Shown piece by piece: positions 1-7,847 of a stretch of DNA of 64,000 bases (positions are counted from its first letter, which is position 1; the number at the start of each line of letters is the position of its first letter). The position numbers and the translations under genes are program-made. Origin of the DNA: DATJBF01 sp035515475 (GTDB taxonomy: Bacteria; Verrucomicrobiota; Verrucomicrobiia; Palsa-1439). Location of the stretch: positions 1 through 64,000 of the forward strand of contig DATJBF010000008.1 of the NCBI GenBank assembly GCA_035515475.1. The letters run 5' to 3'. The notes below the pieces were generated by a model that had not been told where the DNA came from, searched no databases, and saw only the letters and a program-made list of their open reading frames with translations.

Positions 1-1
1 G

Positions 2-109
2 CTGGCCGTGCCGCCGCGTGAACGCGCTTGGTGGCAACGATTGTGGGAGAAGATTCTGAGCCCCATTCCCAACTGCCATGCAGTCGAAAACCGTCCGACG
101 TTCAATGGT
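2..109 (+). CDS. Possible 3' end of an upstream gene (partial)
   Basis: Frame 2 is open from the left edge to a TAA at 107-109 and would encode about 35 C-terminal residues, including two adjacent Trp and several Arg. The other two plus frames close sooner. The piece is too short to assign a family, and it could be chance read-through. Confidence 0.3.
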
Positions 110-187
110 TAAAATGAGCTCCTACTGCATAGTTCCGGCTAAGCAAGCTCTGCGGCCGACGGGGCCGCGGGAAAGCGGCTCGTTTTT

Positions 188-223
188 CCTGTCACCTTTT
201 CGTAGGCCGGTCGTCGTATCCGG
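188..223 (+). promoter_or_regulatory. Candidate ECF-type promoter of the first sigma gene
   Basis: CCTGTCACCTTTT at 188-200 is followed about 15 nt later by CGTATCCGG. The ATG of the sigma gene lies 30 nt after the first block. Near-identical blocks precede the two other extended sigma genes (4273-4285 and 5905-5917) at almost the same distance. This suggests a shared -35-like element, perhaps autoregulatory, with a weaker -10. The role is inferred from conservation only. Confidence 0.45.
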
Positions 224-229
224 TGTGAC

Positions 230-1732
230 ATGAGAACGATCCCGGCAACCGAATCACCCAGCGACGCGCGGCTGGTCCAGCTTTCGCGCACCGGCGACCG
301 CGAAGCGTTTGGACGAATCGTCGAGCGGTATCAATCGCTGATTTGCGCGTTGACCTACACCGCGTGCGGCAATCTGCCGGCCAGCGAAGACCTCGCACAG
401 GTGACGTTCATCACCGCGTGGTGTCAGTTGAAGACCCTGCGCGAGCCGGCCAAACTCAAGGCCTGGCTGTGCCGTATCGCCCGCAACGTCACCACGGATT
501 CCTTCCGGCAACAACAGCGCACGCCCACCGCCCAAGCCGAAGCCTTGGAGGAATCGGACAATGTTCCCGCCGACACGATGACGCCGCGCGACAAGGTCAT
601 CAGCCAGGAGGAACAAGCGATTCTGTGGCGCGTGCTTGAGGGGTTGCCGGCGAACTACCGGGAGCCGCTGGTTCTGTCCTACCGGCAAGAACAGTCGGTG
701 GCTGAAGTGGCCGACGCGCTGGAATTGTCCGAGGACGCGGTGAAACAGCGGCTGTCGCGCGGACGCGCAATGTTGACCGAGCAGGTCGCGGCCTTCGTCG
801 AGGGCGCGTTGCAACAGACAACGCCGGGCCGGGCGTTCACGCTGGGCGTGCTGGCCGCGTTGCCGGCTTGGACGATTTCAGCGAAAGCGGCAATAGTCGG
901 CGCCACCGCGGCCAAAGGCAGCGCCACGGCCAAGGCGGCGGCGGCGACCGGATTGTTCGGTGCCATTCTCAGTCCGATTCTGGGTTTTTTCGGCACGTGG
1001 CTCGGTTATCAAATGGGCATCGACGAAGCCCGGTCGGATCGCGAACGGGAGCGCATCCGAAGTTTCTATCGCAGACTCGTCGCCTGTGTCGGCGGATTTT
1101 TCGTGATCTATGCACTCCTGATGTTTTGGGCGAGACGGATGCTGCAAACGCATTCGCTGCTGTTCGTCGGTTTGATCCTCGGGCTGGTGCTTGCTTACGT
1201 GATCGCTGTCGGCGGGCAGATGATTTGGTGGTTCCGCGTGAAGTCGAAGTCCGCTGATGAACCGGCGATGAAGGGCCTTGCGACAAGTCCGGTGAGGCCG
1301 GCGTGGGAATATCGCAGCAGATTCAACTTGCTCGGACTGCCGTTCGTTCACATCCGCATCGGGGGCGGCTTTGTCGCCCGGCTAAAACCGGTGAAAGCCT
1401 GGATTGCCGTTGGCGATTCCGCCATCGGCGTGCTGTGTGCGTTTGGCGGATTGGCCATCGGCTGGCAGGCATTCGGCGGCTGCGCTGTTGCGTGGAATGC
1501 GGCGGTGGGCGGCGTGGCGGTAGCACGCGACTTTGCGCTCGGCGGCATCGTGCACGCCGCGCAAGCCAACAATGAAATCGCCGGGCAAGCCATTCGGTCG
1601 AACGCATTCTTTCAATATGGGCAGATTGCGCTGCGTCATCTGGCTTGGCTGAACCTGCTCTGGCTGCTGCCACTGATCCAGTGGCGGCGCGTGGTGGCGC
1701 GTCGCGCCAGACAGTTGTCCAGCGCCTCGTGA
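230..1732 (+). CDS. ECF-family RNA polymerase sigma factor with multi-pass membrane C-terminal region
   Basis: The protein has 500 residues. Residues about 14-85 form sigma region 2, with the LAQVTFITAW core-binding/-10 recognition stretch. Residues about 124-190 form region 4, with a helix-turn-helix around LELSEDAVKQRLSRGRAML. The rest is not sigma-like: an Ala-rich linker, hydrophobic segments near 241-264, 284-301 and 310-335, a Gly/Ala-rich segment near 398-443 with GLAIG/GVAVA-type repeats, and a last hydrophobic helix near 472-487. This layout suggests a sigma factor tethered to the membrane, perhaps sensing a signal directly because no separate anti-sigma gene is seen. Such fusions are common in Verrucomicrobia and Planctomycetes. 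The ATG at 230 sits 30 nt after a motif shared with the paralogues at 4315 and 5946. Its target genes are unknown. Confidence 0.85.
   Translation: MRTIPATESPSDARLVQLSRTGDREAFGRIVERYQSLICALTYTACGNLPASEDLAQVTFITAWCQLKTLREPAKLKAWLCRIARNVTTDSFRQQQRTPTAQAEALEESDNVPADTMTPRDKVISQEEQAILWRVLEGLPANYREPLVLSYRQEQSVAEVADALELSEDAVKQRLSRGRAMLTEQVAAFVEGALQQTTPGRAFTLGVLAALPAWTISAKAAIVGATAAKGSATAKAAAATGLFGAILSPILGFFGTWLGYQMGIDEARSDRERERIRSFYRRLVACVGGFFVIYALLMFWARRMLQTHSLLFVGLILGLVLAYVIAVGGQMIWWFRVKSKSADEPAMKGLATSPVRPAWEYRSRFNLLGLPFVHIRIGGGFVARLKPVKAWIAVGDSAIGVLCAFGGLAIGWQAFGGCAVAWNAAVGGVAVARDFALGGIVHAAQANNEIAGQAIRSNAFFQYGQIALRHLAWLNLLWLLPLIQWRRVVARRARQLSSAS
770..867 (+). repeat. 98-bp segment nearly identical to 6492-6589
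   Basis: The stretch encoding the end of sigma region 4 and the following linker differs from the matching stretch of the third sigma gene at about four positions in 98. The surrounding coding sequence is clearly more diverged. This fits gene conversion or a recent partial duplication. Confidence 0.7.
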
Positions 1733-1804
1733 AGGTCATCGTCGTTTGTCTGCGCGGAGAGGCGAATCACAGAAGCATTGGGATCAATCTGCCGGACCCG
1801 AAGC

Positions 1805-1972
1805 ATGAAGGCCGGCCTCTATCGAGCTACTCCACTCAGAGGCCTGCTGGGCGAGCAATACCAAAAGGCCGGTTACACCGATGATGCCCGACAAATTTGG
1901 CAGCGCGGCGCGACGTTGTTTCCCAATAACAACACGCTCCGTGAGAAGCTGGCGGGACTGCAACCGAACTGA
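1805..1972 (+). pseudogene. Remnant of a TPR protein (C-terminal fragment)
   Basis: The last 42 or so codons read like one TPR unit plus a C-terminus: GEQYQKAGYTDDARQIWQRG followed by a short Leu-rich tail and a stop at 1970-1972. The upstream part of the frame does not look like a TPR protein. I take this as the surviving 3' end of a deleted gene. A tiny expressed protein cannot be excluded. Confidence 0.45.
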
Positions 1973-2018
1973 TGCTGGCTTAATAAGCAATTGCCCTTGG
2001 AGAGTGAGAGGTAAAATC

Positions 2019-2089
2019 TTAACCCGTCCATCTTTCCACCATCTCGGTGAACATGATGGCCGCGAGCTTGCGTTGTTCGGTGCCGGCGC
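2019..2089 (-). pseudogene. Truncated 5' end of a second adenylate cyclase gene
   Basis: Reading leftward from just after the stop codon of the full cyclase gene, the sequence encodes GTEQRKLAAIMFTEMV and then stops. This matches the N-terminus of the intact gene (GTEQRKLAAIMFTDMV), and the DNA at 2040-2080 is almost identical to 4147-4187. It looks like the leftover start of a tandem paralogue whose body was deleted. Confidence 0.65.
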
Positions 2090-4201
2090 TCACTTCTCCA
2101 GCCCGACTTTCTTGAGCAGCGCGATGAACGTCGGATCGGAACGGAGGTTGTCCAAAAACGGGATGATCTTCAGATCGGACACATCTTCTCGCGCTTCGAT
2201 TGCTTGTTCCAACCATGCCAGAGCCTCGTCGCGATCACCTAGACCGTTATGGACCCAGGCGACAAGGTAACGAACATCGTATCCTCGCTGCAAAAAGCCC
2301 ATCAGGTCGTGGAGCACCTCGTGAGCCTCGTTCGTCCGGCCTGAAACCGCATAGGCGTACCCGAGGTCTCCGAGTCCATCGGGACTGCTGCCGGTCAGCC
2401 TTCTCATGGTCTGCAACTCGGCGATGGCTTCGGTGAACATCCCCGCCATTATGTAAGCATCACCAAGGGTCTCGTGCACACTGGGAAAGTCTGGGCTTAG
2501 CTCTACGACCTTGCGGAATTCCGTGATGGCTTCTTGGGGGCGTCGGTCGTATACGAGTACCCCTCCTACGTTCATGCCGATGACGGGCGAGACCGGGTCA
2601 AGGTCTTGGGCGCGGCGGATCTCCCGGATCGCCTCATCAAACCGGCCCAGACACCGCAGTAATATTGAATACCAGAGGTGGGCGGTCGCATAGTTCGGGT
2701 TAAGCTCTATGGCTCGCTTGAATTCGGCTTCGGCGCCGGGCCAGTCCCAATCCCAACTCTGCTTGATAGAGCCCAAGGCCGCGTGAGCCTCGCCCAAGGT
2801 GTTGTCCAGTTCCAACGCCCGGAGCGCCGCGGCTCGCGCTTTTGGCATAGACTGCTTGGCCGGCGTGCCTGTGTAGCCAGGGAGCACGAGGTAACAGTCC
2901 GCCAAAGCTGCATACGCCAACGCGAAGTTGGGGTCTTTGCCCACCGCTTGTTCGAGGTAGTCCGCCGCTTTCTTCAGGCTGTCACTGGTGCGCTGGTTCC
3001 ACAGGTAGCGGCCCTGGACGTAGAGCCGGTAGGCTTCCGCATTGGCAGTGATCGGTTTGGTGAGATGTTGCGAGTCCTCGCTCAGTAACTGGCCTTTCAG
3101 CGCCTCGGCCACCCGTTCCGCTACGTCCGCCCGGATGGCCAGCAGATCGTCGAGGCCGCGATCGTAGGTCTCCGACCAGAGATGAAAACCGTCGGTCACG
3201 TTGATGAGTTGGGCGGTGACGCGCAGCTTGCTACCTGATTTGGTAATGCTGCCTTCGAGCACGGTGCCCACGCCGAGTTGTTCGCCGATGTGCCGGATGT
3301 CTTCGTTCTTGCCCTTGAACGCGAAGCACGACGTGCGGGCCGGGACTCGCAAGCCCTTGACTTTCGACAGCGCGGTGATGATTTCCTCGCTGATGCCATC
3401 GCCGAGATACTCGTCGGACCGGTCGGCGCTCATGTTGGCGAACGGCAGGACAGCGACGGACCTGGACTCTGCGGCACGGGCAATGGGGATCGGCGCATTG
3501 GTCGGCGGCGCCGCCGTCACTTTCGCCGGCCGGCCGCTGGAATGGTAGAGCCACAAGCCGACCCCAATCAGAATGGCGATGACCACCGCCACGGCCAGGC
3601 CGACAACGGGACCGTGCGGCTTCCCGGGGCCCAGAGTCCGTCGCCCCGCGCTCGATGATTCCTGGTGCTCCCACGGCAGCACGATGCGGAACAGGTCCAT
3701 CGGTACCCGGATGTTCTTGAGCGCCGCGGGAGGCAGCTTGATCAGCGACGCTGCCAACGCATGGCGAATCTGCCGCTCCACATCCATCGATACGCAAATC
3801 CCGTCCGGCTCAGCCACCTGCTGGATCCGCGAAGCGATGTTCACCCCATCGCCCAGCACGTCGCTTTCCCGATGAATCACGTCGCCGATGTGGATGCCGA
3901 TGCGCACCTGGATTCTGCTCGCCGCCGAAACGTCGGCGTTGCGTTTGGCGAGCGTGCGTTGAATCTCAATCGCGCACTGCGCGGCTTCCAGGGCGCTGCC
4001 AAATTCGACCAGAAAGGCGTCGCCGATCGTTTTGACTTCCGTGCCGTTGAAGCGGGGAAAGAGCGACCGCAGCAGGCGCCGGTGTTCTTCGAGCAGTTCG
4101 AGCGCGAGGGCCTCGCTCTGCTGCACCAGCGCACTGTAGCCGACCATGTCGGTGAACATGATGGCCGCGAGCTTGCGCTGTTCGGTTCCTTCGACAGCCA
4201 T
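2090..4201 (-). CDS. Membrane class III adenylate cyclase with TolB-like and TPR domains
   Basis: The protein has 703 residues from the ATG at 4201; an ATG 30 nt upstream is also possible. Residues about 5-170 are a class III nucleotidyl cyclase domain, with the metal-binding MFTDMVGYS, the KTIGDAFLV loop and the DGVNIASRI segment supplying catalytic Asn and Arg. One membrane helix follows near 200-225. Then comes a TolB-like N-terminal domain beginning AVLPFANMSADRSDEYLGDG, and the C-terminal half is TPR repeats, several with the LNPNYATAH or LDPVSP pattern. The expected product is cAMP made on the cytoplasmic side, with the TolB/TPR part probably periplasmic. It lies head-to-head with the second sigma gene. 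A truncated copy of its 5' end directly follows its stop codon. Confidence 0.85.
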   Translation of the reverse strand: MAVEGTEQRKLAAIMFTDMVGYSALVQQSEALALELLEEHRRLLRSLFPRFNGTEVKTIGDAFLVEFGSALEAAQCAIEIQRTLAKRNADVSAASRIQVRIGIHIGDVIHRESDVLGDGVNIASRIQQVAEPDGICVSMDVERQIRHALAASLIKLPPAALKNIRVPMDLFRIVLPWEHQESSSAGRRTLGPGKPHGPVVGLAVAVVIAILIGVGLWLYHSSGRPAKVTAAPPTNAPIPIARAAESRSVAVLPFANMSADRSDEYLGDGISEEIITALSKVKGLRVPARTSCFAFKGKNEDIRHIGEQLGVGTVLEGSITKSGSKLRVTAQLINVTDGFHLWSETYDRGLDDLLAIRADVAERVAEALKGQLLSEDSQHLTKPITANAEAYRLYVQGRYLWNQRTSDSLKKAADYLEQAVGKDPNFALAYAALADCYLVLPGYTGTPAKQSMPKARAAALRALELDNTLGEAHAALGSIKQSWDWDWPGAEAEFKRAIELNPNYATAHLWYSILLRCLGRFDEAIREIRRAQDLDPVSPVIGMNVGGVLVYDRRPQEAITEFRKVVELSPDFPSVHETLGDAYIMAGMFTEAIAELQTMRRLTGSSPDGLGDLGYAYAVSGRTNEAHEVLHDLMGFLQRGYDVRYLVAWVHNGLGDRDEALAWLEQAIEAREDVSDLKIIPFLDNLRSDPTFIALLKKVGLEK

Positions 4202-4272
4202 TGGTCGCGATTCTAACCACAACGGGCCCAAACTGGAAACAAAGGATTTGATTGGGGAAAGCAGTGGATTTT

Positions 4273-4310
4273 CCTGTCAGCTTTTGGTCGCTTTCGACCA
4301 CTATTATGGT
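4273..4310 (+). promoter_or_regulatory. Candidate ECF-type promoter of the second sigma gene
   Basis: CCTGTCAGCTTTT at 4273-4285 matches the element at 188-200 in 12 of 13 positions. The ATG at 4315 lies 30 nt after it, the same spacing as in the first sigma gene. A TATTATGG block around 4302-4309 could serve as the -10. Confidence 0.45.
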
Positions 4311-4314
4311 GAGA

Positions 4315-5790
4315 ATGAAGGCGACCTTGAACACCGAGTCAGCCAGCGATGAGCGGCTGGTGTTGAGCAGCCGAAATGGTGACCGCGACGCGTTTGCCCG
4401 GATTGTGGAGCGGTATCAATCCTTGATCTGTGCCCTGACCTACGTTGCCTGTGGCGATCTACAGACCAGCGAAGACCTGGCGCAGGTGACGTTCATCACA
4501 GCCTGGTGCGAACTGCCGAAACTGCAAGAGCCTTCCAAGCTCAAATCCTGGCTGTGCGGGATCGCCCGCAATGTGACCAACAATTCCTTTCGTCAGAAAC
4601 AGCGGACGCCCACGGCGAACGCTGCGGACTTGGATGAGATTATCGACATCCCCTCGGAAGCGCCGTCGCCGCGCGATCATGTGATCTCGAAGGAAGAAGA
4701 AGCGATCCTGTGGCGGGCGTTGGGCGAACTGCCGCCAACGTATCGCGAACCGCTGGTGTTGTTCTATCGTCAACATCAATCGGCGGCCGAGGTGGCGGAA
4801 GTGCTCGGCCTATCGGAAGATGCCGTTCATCAACGTCTTTCGCGCGGGCGGACAATGTTGACCGAGCGCGTCGCGCGGTTTGTGGAAACCACGTTGAGCA
4901 GCACCGGACCGACGCAGGTGTTCACCGTCGGCGTGCTGGCAGCGTTGCCAGCCGGTCCGGCAGCAATGGTGAGTGTCTGCATGGCGGGCAAGGGCTCGGC
5001 GGCAGCCAAGTCGGGTTTTCTGGCCGCGTGGGTGGCGCCCTTTATTGGAATTGCTGCCGGCGTCGTGGCACAATGTCTGATCATCCGTGCCACCACGCCG
5101 GACCGCAAACTGCGGGTCAAAAACACCGTACAACTTGTCGTTGGTTGGATTGTCCTGCTGGGAATTGCCATCGCCGGGCCGAATGCCGTGCATGCTCTGG
5201 GACATCACTTTGAGTGGGGTAGCCGGACTCGTTTTGTCGCGATGGCGGGCTTTTGGTGGTGCTATTGCATGGGCCTGCAGACTTTGGCCATCGTGGGGTT
5301 TGCCCATATCCTGGGCATCAGCCGACAGAGCGGGAAGGCCGGCGAAACTCCCCAGCCGGCCAACCCGCCGATGAAGCCGGGCACACTCGCGATGGTGGTG
5401 GCCGGCGTGCATTTGGCGCTGTTTTCGTGGCTGGTTCGTCTGGCGTGGCGTGCCGATGATCTGATGGCGGCCGGAGTCATCGCGGGAATGATGGTTGTGC
5501 TGGGCATTGCGGCTTTCTTCAACACTCGCGGCAAGACCGGAGCAGCCCTCGCGCGGGCCACCGCCGCCCATATGGCTGTGTGCGGCACAGTGCTGCTGGT
5601 GACATTGAACCTGCGATTGGACGTGTGGGTGGCGTCCGCGTACGGAGTCACCGTTGCCGAAGCGCACCGTCTGCAACCGGTGTGGATTGTTCCTCTGCTC
5701 ACGTTGGCCTTCCTCATCTGGAGCGGAGTGGTCGTGGCCCTGACCAAATCCAAACGCGTTGCCCGATTCCCTCGAAACCCAGCCTTGTAA
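4315..5790 (+). CDS. ECF-family sigma factor with multi-pass membrane C-terminal region
   Basis: The protein has 491 residues. The ATG at 4315 is preferred over the one at 4306 because its distance from the shared upstream motif equals that in the first sigma gene. Region 2 lies near residues 12-80 (SEDLAQVTFITAW) and region 4 near 125-185 (LGLSEDAVHQRLSRGRTML). The rest is largely hydrophobic with six or so probable membrane helices. It resembles the first sigma gene in its sigma half but not in its membrane half, so the tail has diverged or been replaced. The signal and targets are unknown. The stop codon is inside a perfect hairpin. Confidence 0.83.
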   Translation: MKATLNTESASDERLVLSSRNGDRDAFARIVERYQSLICALTYVACGDLQTSEDLAQVTFITAWCELPKLQEPSKLKSWLCGIARNVTNNSFRQKQRTPTANAADLDEIIDIPSEAPSPRDHVISKEEEAILWRALGELPPTYREPLVLFYRQHQSAAEVAEVLGLSEDAVHQRLSRGRTMLTERVARFVETTLSSTGPTQVFTVGVLAALPAGPAAMVSVCMAGKGSAAAKSGFLAAWVAPFIGIAAGVVAQCLIIRATTPDRKLRVKNTVQLVVGWIVLLGIAIAGPNAVHALGHHFEWGSRTRFVAMAGFWWCYCMGLQTLAIVGFAHILGISRQSGKAGETPQPANPPMKPGTLAMVVAGVHLALFSWLVRLAWRADDLMAAGVIAGMMVVLGIAAFFNTRGKTGAALARATAAHMAVCGTVLLVTLNLRLDVWVASAYGVTVAEAHRLQPVWIVPLLTLAFLIWSGVVVALTKSKRVARFPRNPAL

Positions 5791-5799
5791 ACAAGGCTG
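5780..5799. repeat. Perfect 8-bp palindrome spanning the sigma gene stop codon
   Basis: CAGCCTTG, loop TAAA and CAAGGCTG form a perfect hairpin, and the TAA of the loop is the stop codon of the preceding gene. No T-run follows, so a simple intrinsic terminator is unlikely. It may be a dispersed palindromic repeat that supplied the stop. Confidence 0.6.
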
Positions 5800-5904
5800 T
5801 ACCGCAATTTGGGCAGCCGCACTCGTGGCAGTCACCAGATCAAGGAACTGCCGTCTCACAACTTCTTGGTGTGTCTGCGAAGCTTGCGCTTTGCCCATGG
5901 CGTT

Positions 5905-5941
5905 CTTGTCACCTCTTCCGTCTTTCCCGGTACTGATACGG
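5905..5941 (+). promoter_or_regulatory. Candidate ECF-type promoter of the third sigma gene
   Basis: CTTGTCACCTCTT at 5905-5917 matches the elements upstream of the two other extended sigma genes, and a GATACGG block follows about 17 nt later. The start codon is 29 nt after the first block. Confidence 0.42.
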
Positions 5942-5945
5942 TGCT

Positions 5946-7700
5946 ATGATGACGACCGGGAAAATGCCTGTGGCAGGGGACAGCGACGCGCAACTGGTGG
6001 AATGGAGTCTGACGGGCGACCGTGAAGCGTTCGGCCGGATCGTCGAGCGGTATCAATCTCTGGTTTGCTCGATCACCTACGGTGCGACCGGCAGCTTGAC
6101 CCTGAGCGAGGACCTCGCCCAGGAGACCTTCGTTACCGCGTGGAAACGGCTTTCGGAATTGCGTGAGCCGACGAAGCTGCGGGCGTGGTTGTGCGGCATC
6201 ACCCGCTTCCTGATCGGCAAAGAACTCCGGCGACAGGGCCGCGAACCGGTTCACGCTGCCGAACCGCTGGATACGGTTCAGGAACCGGCCGCACCGGAAC
6301 CGTCTCCATCCGCCCGGGCCATCGGTCGCGAGGAAGAAGCGATTCTCTGGCGCGCGCTGGAACAGATGCCCACCACATATCGCGAACCGTTGATTCTGTT
6401 CTATCGTGAACACCAATCGGTCGCACGCGTAGCAGAAGAACTGGAGTTGAGCGAGGACGCGGTGAAACAAAGGCTCTCGCGCGGGCGGACGATGTTGACC
6501 GAGCAGGTCGCCGCATTCGTCGAGGGCGCGTTGCAGCAGACAACGCCGGGCCGGGCGTTCACGCTGGGCGTGCTGGCGGCGTTGCCGGCGCTCACAACTT
6601 CCGTTAAGACGGCGACCGCGGCTTTGTCTGAAGCGGCCCATCACGGCACGACAACCTTGGAGGTAACCAAAGCGTTGGCCATGACAACCACACAGAAGAT
6701 TTTGATCGCTACCGCCGCCGCGAGCGTCGCGGTGGCGACCAGCACGGCGGTGTACGAAACGCACCACACGTCACAATTGCAGGAGGAGATTCGGACGCTC
6801 GAGCAACAGCAAGAACCGCTTACTGAACAGGTCCGGCAGTTGCGTCAGGAGCGGGATGGGGCCAGGCACAACGTAGCGGTGCTGCAGCAGGAAAACGAAC
6901 AACTCCGCCTCGACACTGCCGAACTCGTCAAACTGCGCGGCAAGATGGCACAACTGCAGGCGCCAGTTGGTCCGTCCGTCGCAGCGACGGGCAGTAAGTT
7001 GGCGGAGAGACTGAAGAACCCGCAGACGAGGCAGGAGGAGCGGACCCAGCAGAGGTGGATGATCTATAACATGTATGGAGGCCTGTCCAAGTACTTGAAC
7101 CTCCCGGCGGATGAAATGGACGCACTCAAGGAGTTGCTCGTGGAACGCAACATGGCGAATTTGGATGCACTCGTTTCCATTGAGAGTCAACCAGAGGTCG
7201 ATCCGAAGCAGCTAAACGAGGCCCGCACCGCGGTGCAAGCGGAGTACAACCGTAAGATCCAAGATCTGCTCGGCCCTCAGGATTACGCAATCTTCGAGGA
7301 TTACAATAAGAGCGCAAGTTTTCGCTGGGCCGTTCAGACCTTCAAGAGTGAGCTTCCGGTCGCCGATGCGTTGACCGATCAGCAGGAAAATGACCTGGTT
7401 CACGCCATCTTCGAAGCGAGCAACACCGTGCCGGTCTCGCCCGAGTTGTGGAATTTGCCGGTGGATCGGTCGCAATGGACAGAAGAACAGGTGGCAGAGT
7501 GGCTGAAAGCAGAGGAGCTGCGTCACCAGTTGTGCGTTGAGCGGGCGGCGACGGTCCTCAGTCCCGCGCAACTTGAGCGATTCGAAACCTATCAAGACGA
7601 GGACTACGCCATGCAGGCGGAGTACGTCAAGGGGTTGCAGAAATCCGCGAACAAAGCCGCCGTGCAACCGCCTACTGCCACCCAAAGCGAAGCACATTGA
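5946..7700 (+). CDS. ECF-family sigma factor fused to a membrane anchor, coiled coil and helical domain
   Basis: The protein has 584 residues. Region 2 is near residues 15-85 and region 4 near 128-188 (LELSEDAVKQRLSRGRTML). A single membrane helix lies near 252-271 (ILIATAAASVAVATSTAVY). A long Gln/Glu-rich coiled coil spans about 274-338. A helical domain at about 376-568 begins MYGGLSKYLNLPADEMDAL. That domain is clearly homologous to the body of the next gene. The order suggests a cytoplasmic sigma factor linked through one helix to a periplasmic sensory domain; orientation is inferred. An adjacent ATG at 5949 could also be used. The window offers no anti-sigma gene, so the fused part may do that job. 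Confidence 0.82.
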   Translation: MMTTGKMPVAGDSDAQLVEWSLTGDREAFGRIVERYQSLVCSITYGATGSLTLSEDLAQETFVTAWKRLSELREPTKLRAWLCGITRFLIGKELRRQGREPVHAAEPLDTVQEPAAPEPSPSARAIGREEEAILWRALEQMPTTYREPLILFYREHQSVARVAEELELSEDAVKQRLSRGRTMLTEQVAAFVEGALQQTTPGRAFTLGVLAALPALTTSVKTATAALSEAAHHGTTTLEVTKALAMTTTQKILIATAAASVAVATSTAVYETHHTSQLQEEIRTLEQQQEPLTEQVRQLRQERDGARHNVAVLQQENEQLRLDTAELVKLRGKMAQLQAPVGPSVAATGSKLAERLKNPQTRQEERTQQRWMIYNMYGGLSKYLNLPADEMDALKELLVERNMANLDALVSIESQPEVDPKQLNEARTAVQAEYNRKIQDLLGPQDYAIFEDYNKSASFRWAVQTFKSELPVADALTDQQENDLVHAIFEASNTVPVSPELWNLPVDRSQWTEEQVAEWLKAEELRHQLCVERAATVLSPAQLERFETYQDEDYAMQAEYVKGLQKSANKAAVQPPTATQSEAH

Positions 7701-7847
7701 GGCTGCCGGTCTTTTTCCCGATCTTCTGTCAGGCCGCGCCCAACGCCCTCCGGGCGCGCCGCGACCAGCAGCGCAGTGAAACTGGGAGCTTGTGGGATTC
7801 GGGTCGTTTTGGTTCTGTAGTGGATGACAACGACCGGAGGTCGGCCT

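Noticed and set aside
2198..2216. Independent small gene for the minus-strand frame ending at 2019
   Set aside because: Most of the frame is out-of-frame cyclase sequence; only the last part is homologous to a real protein start, so it is treated as a remnant.
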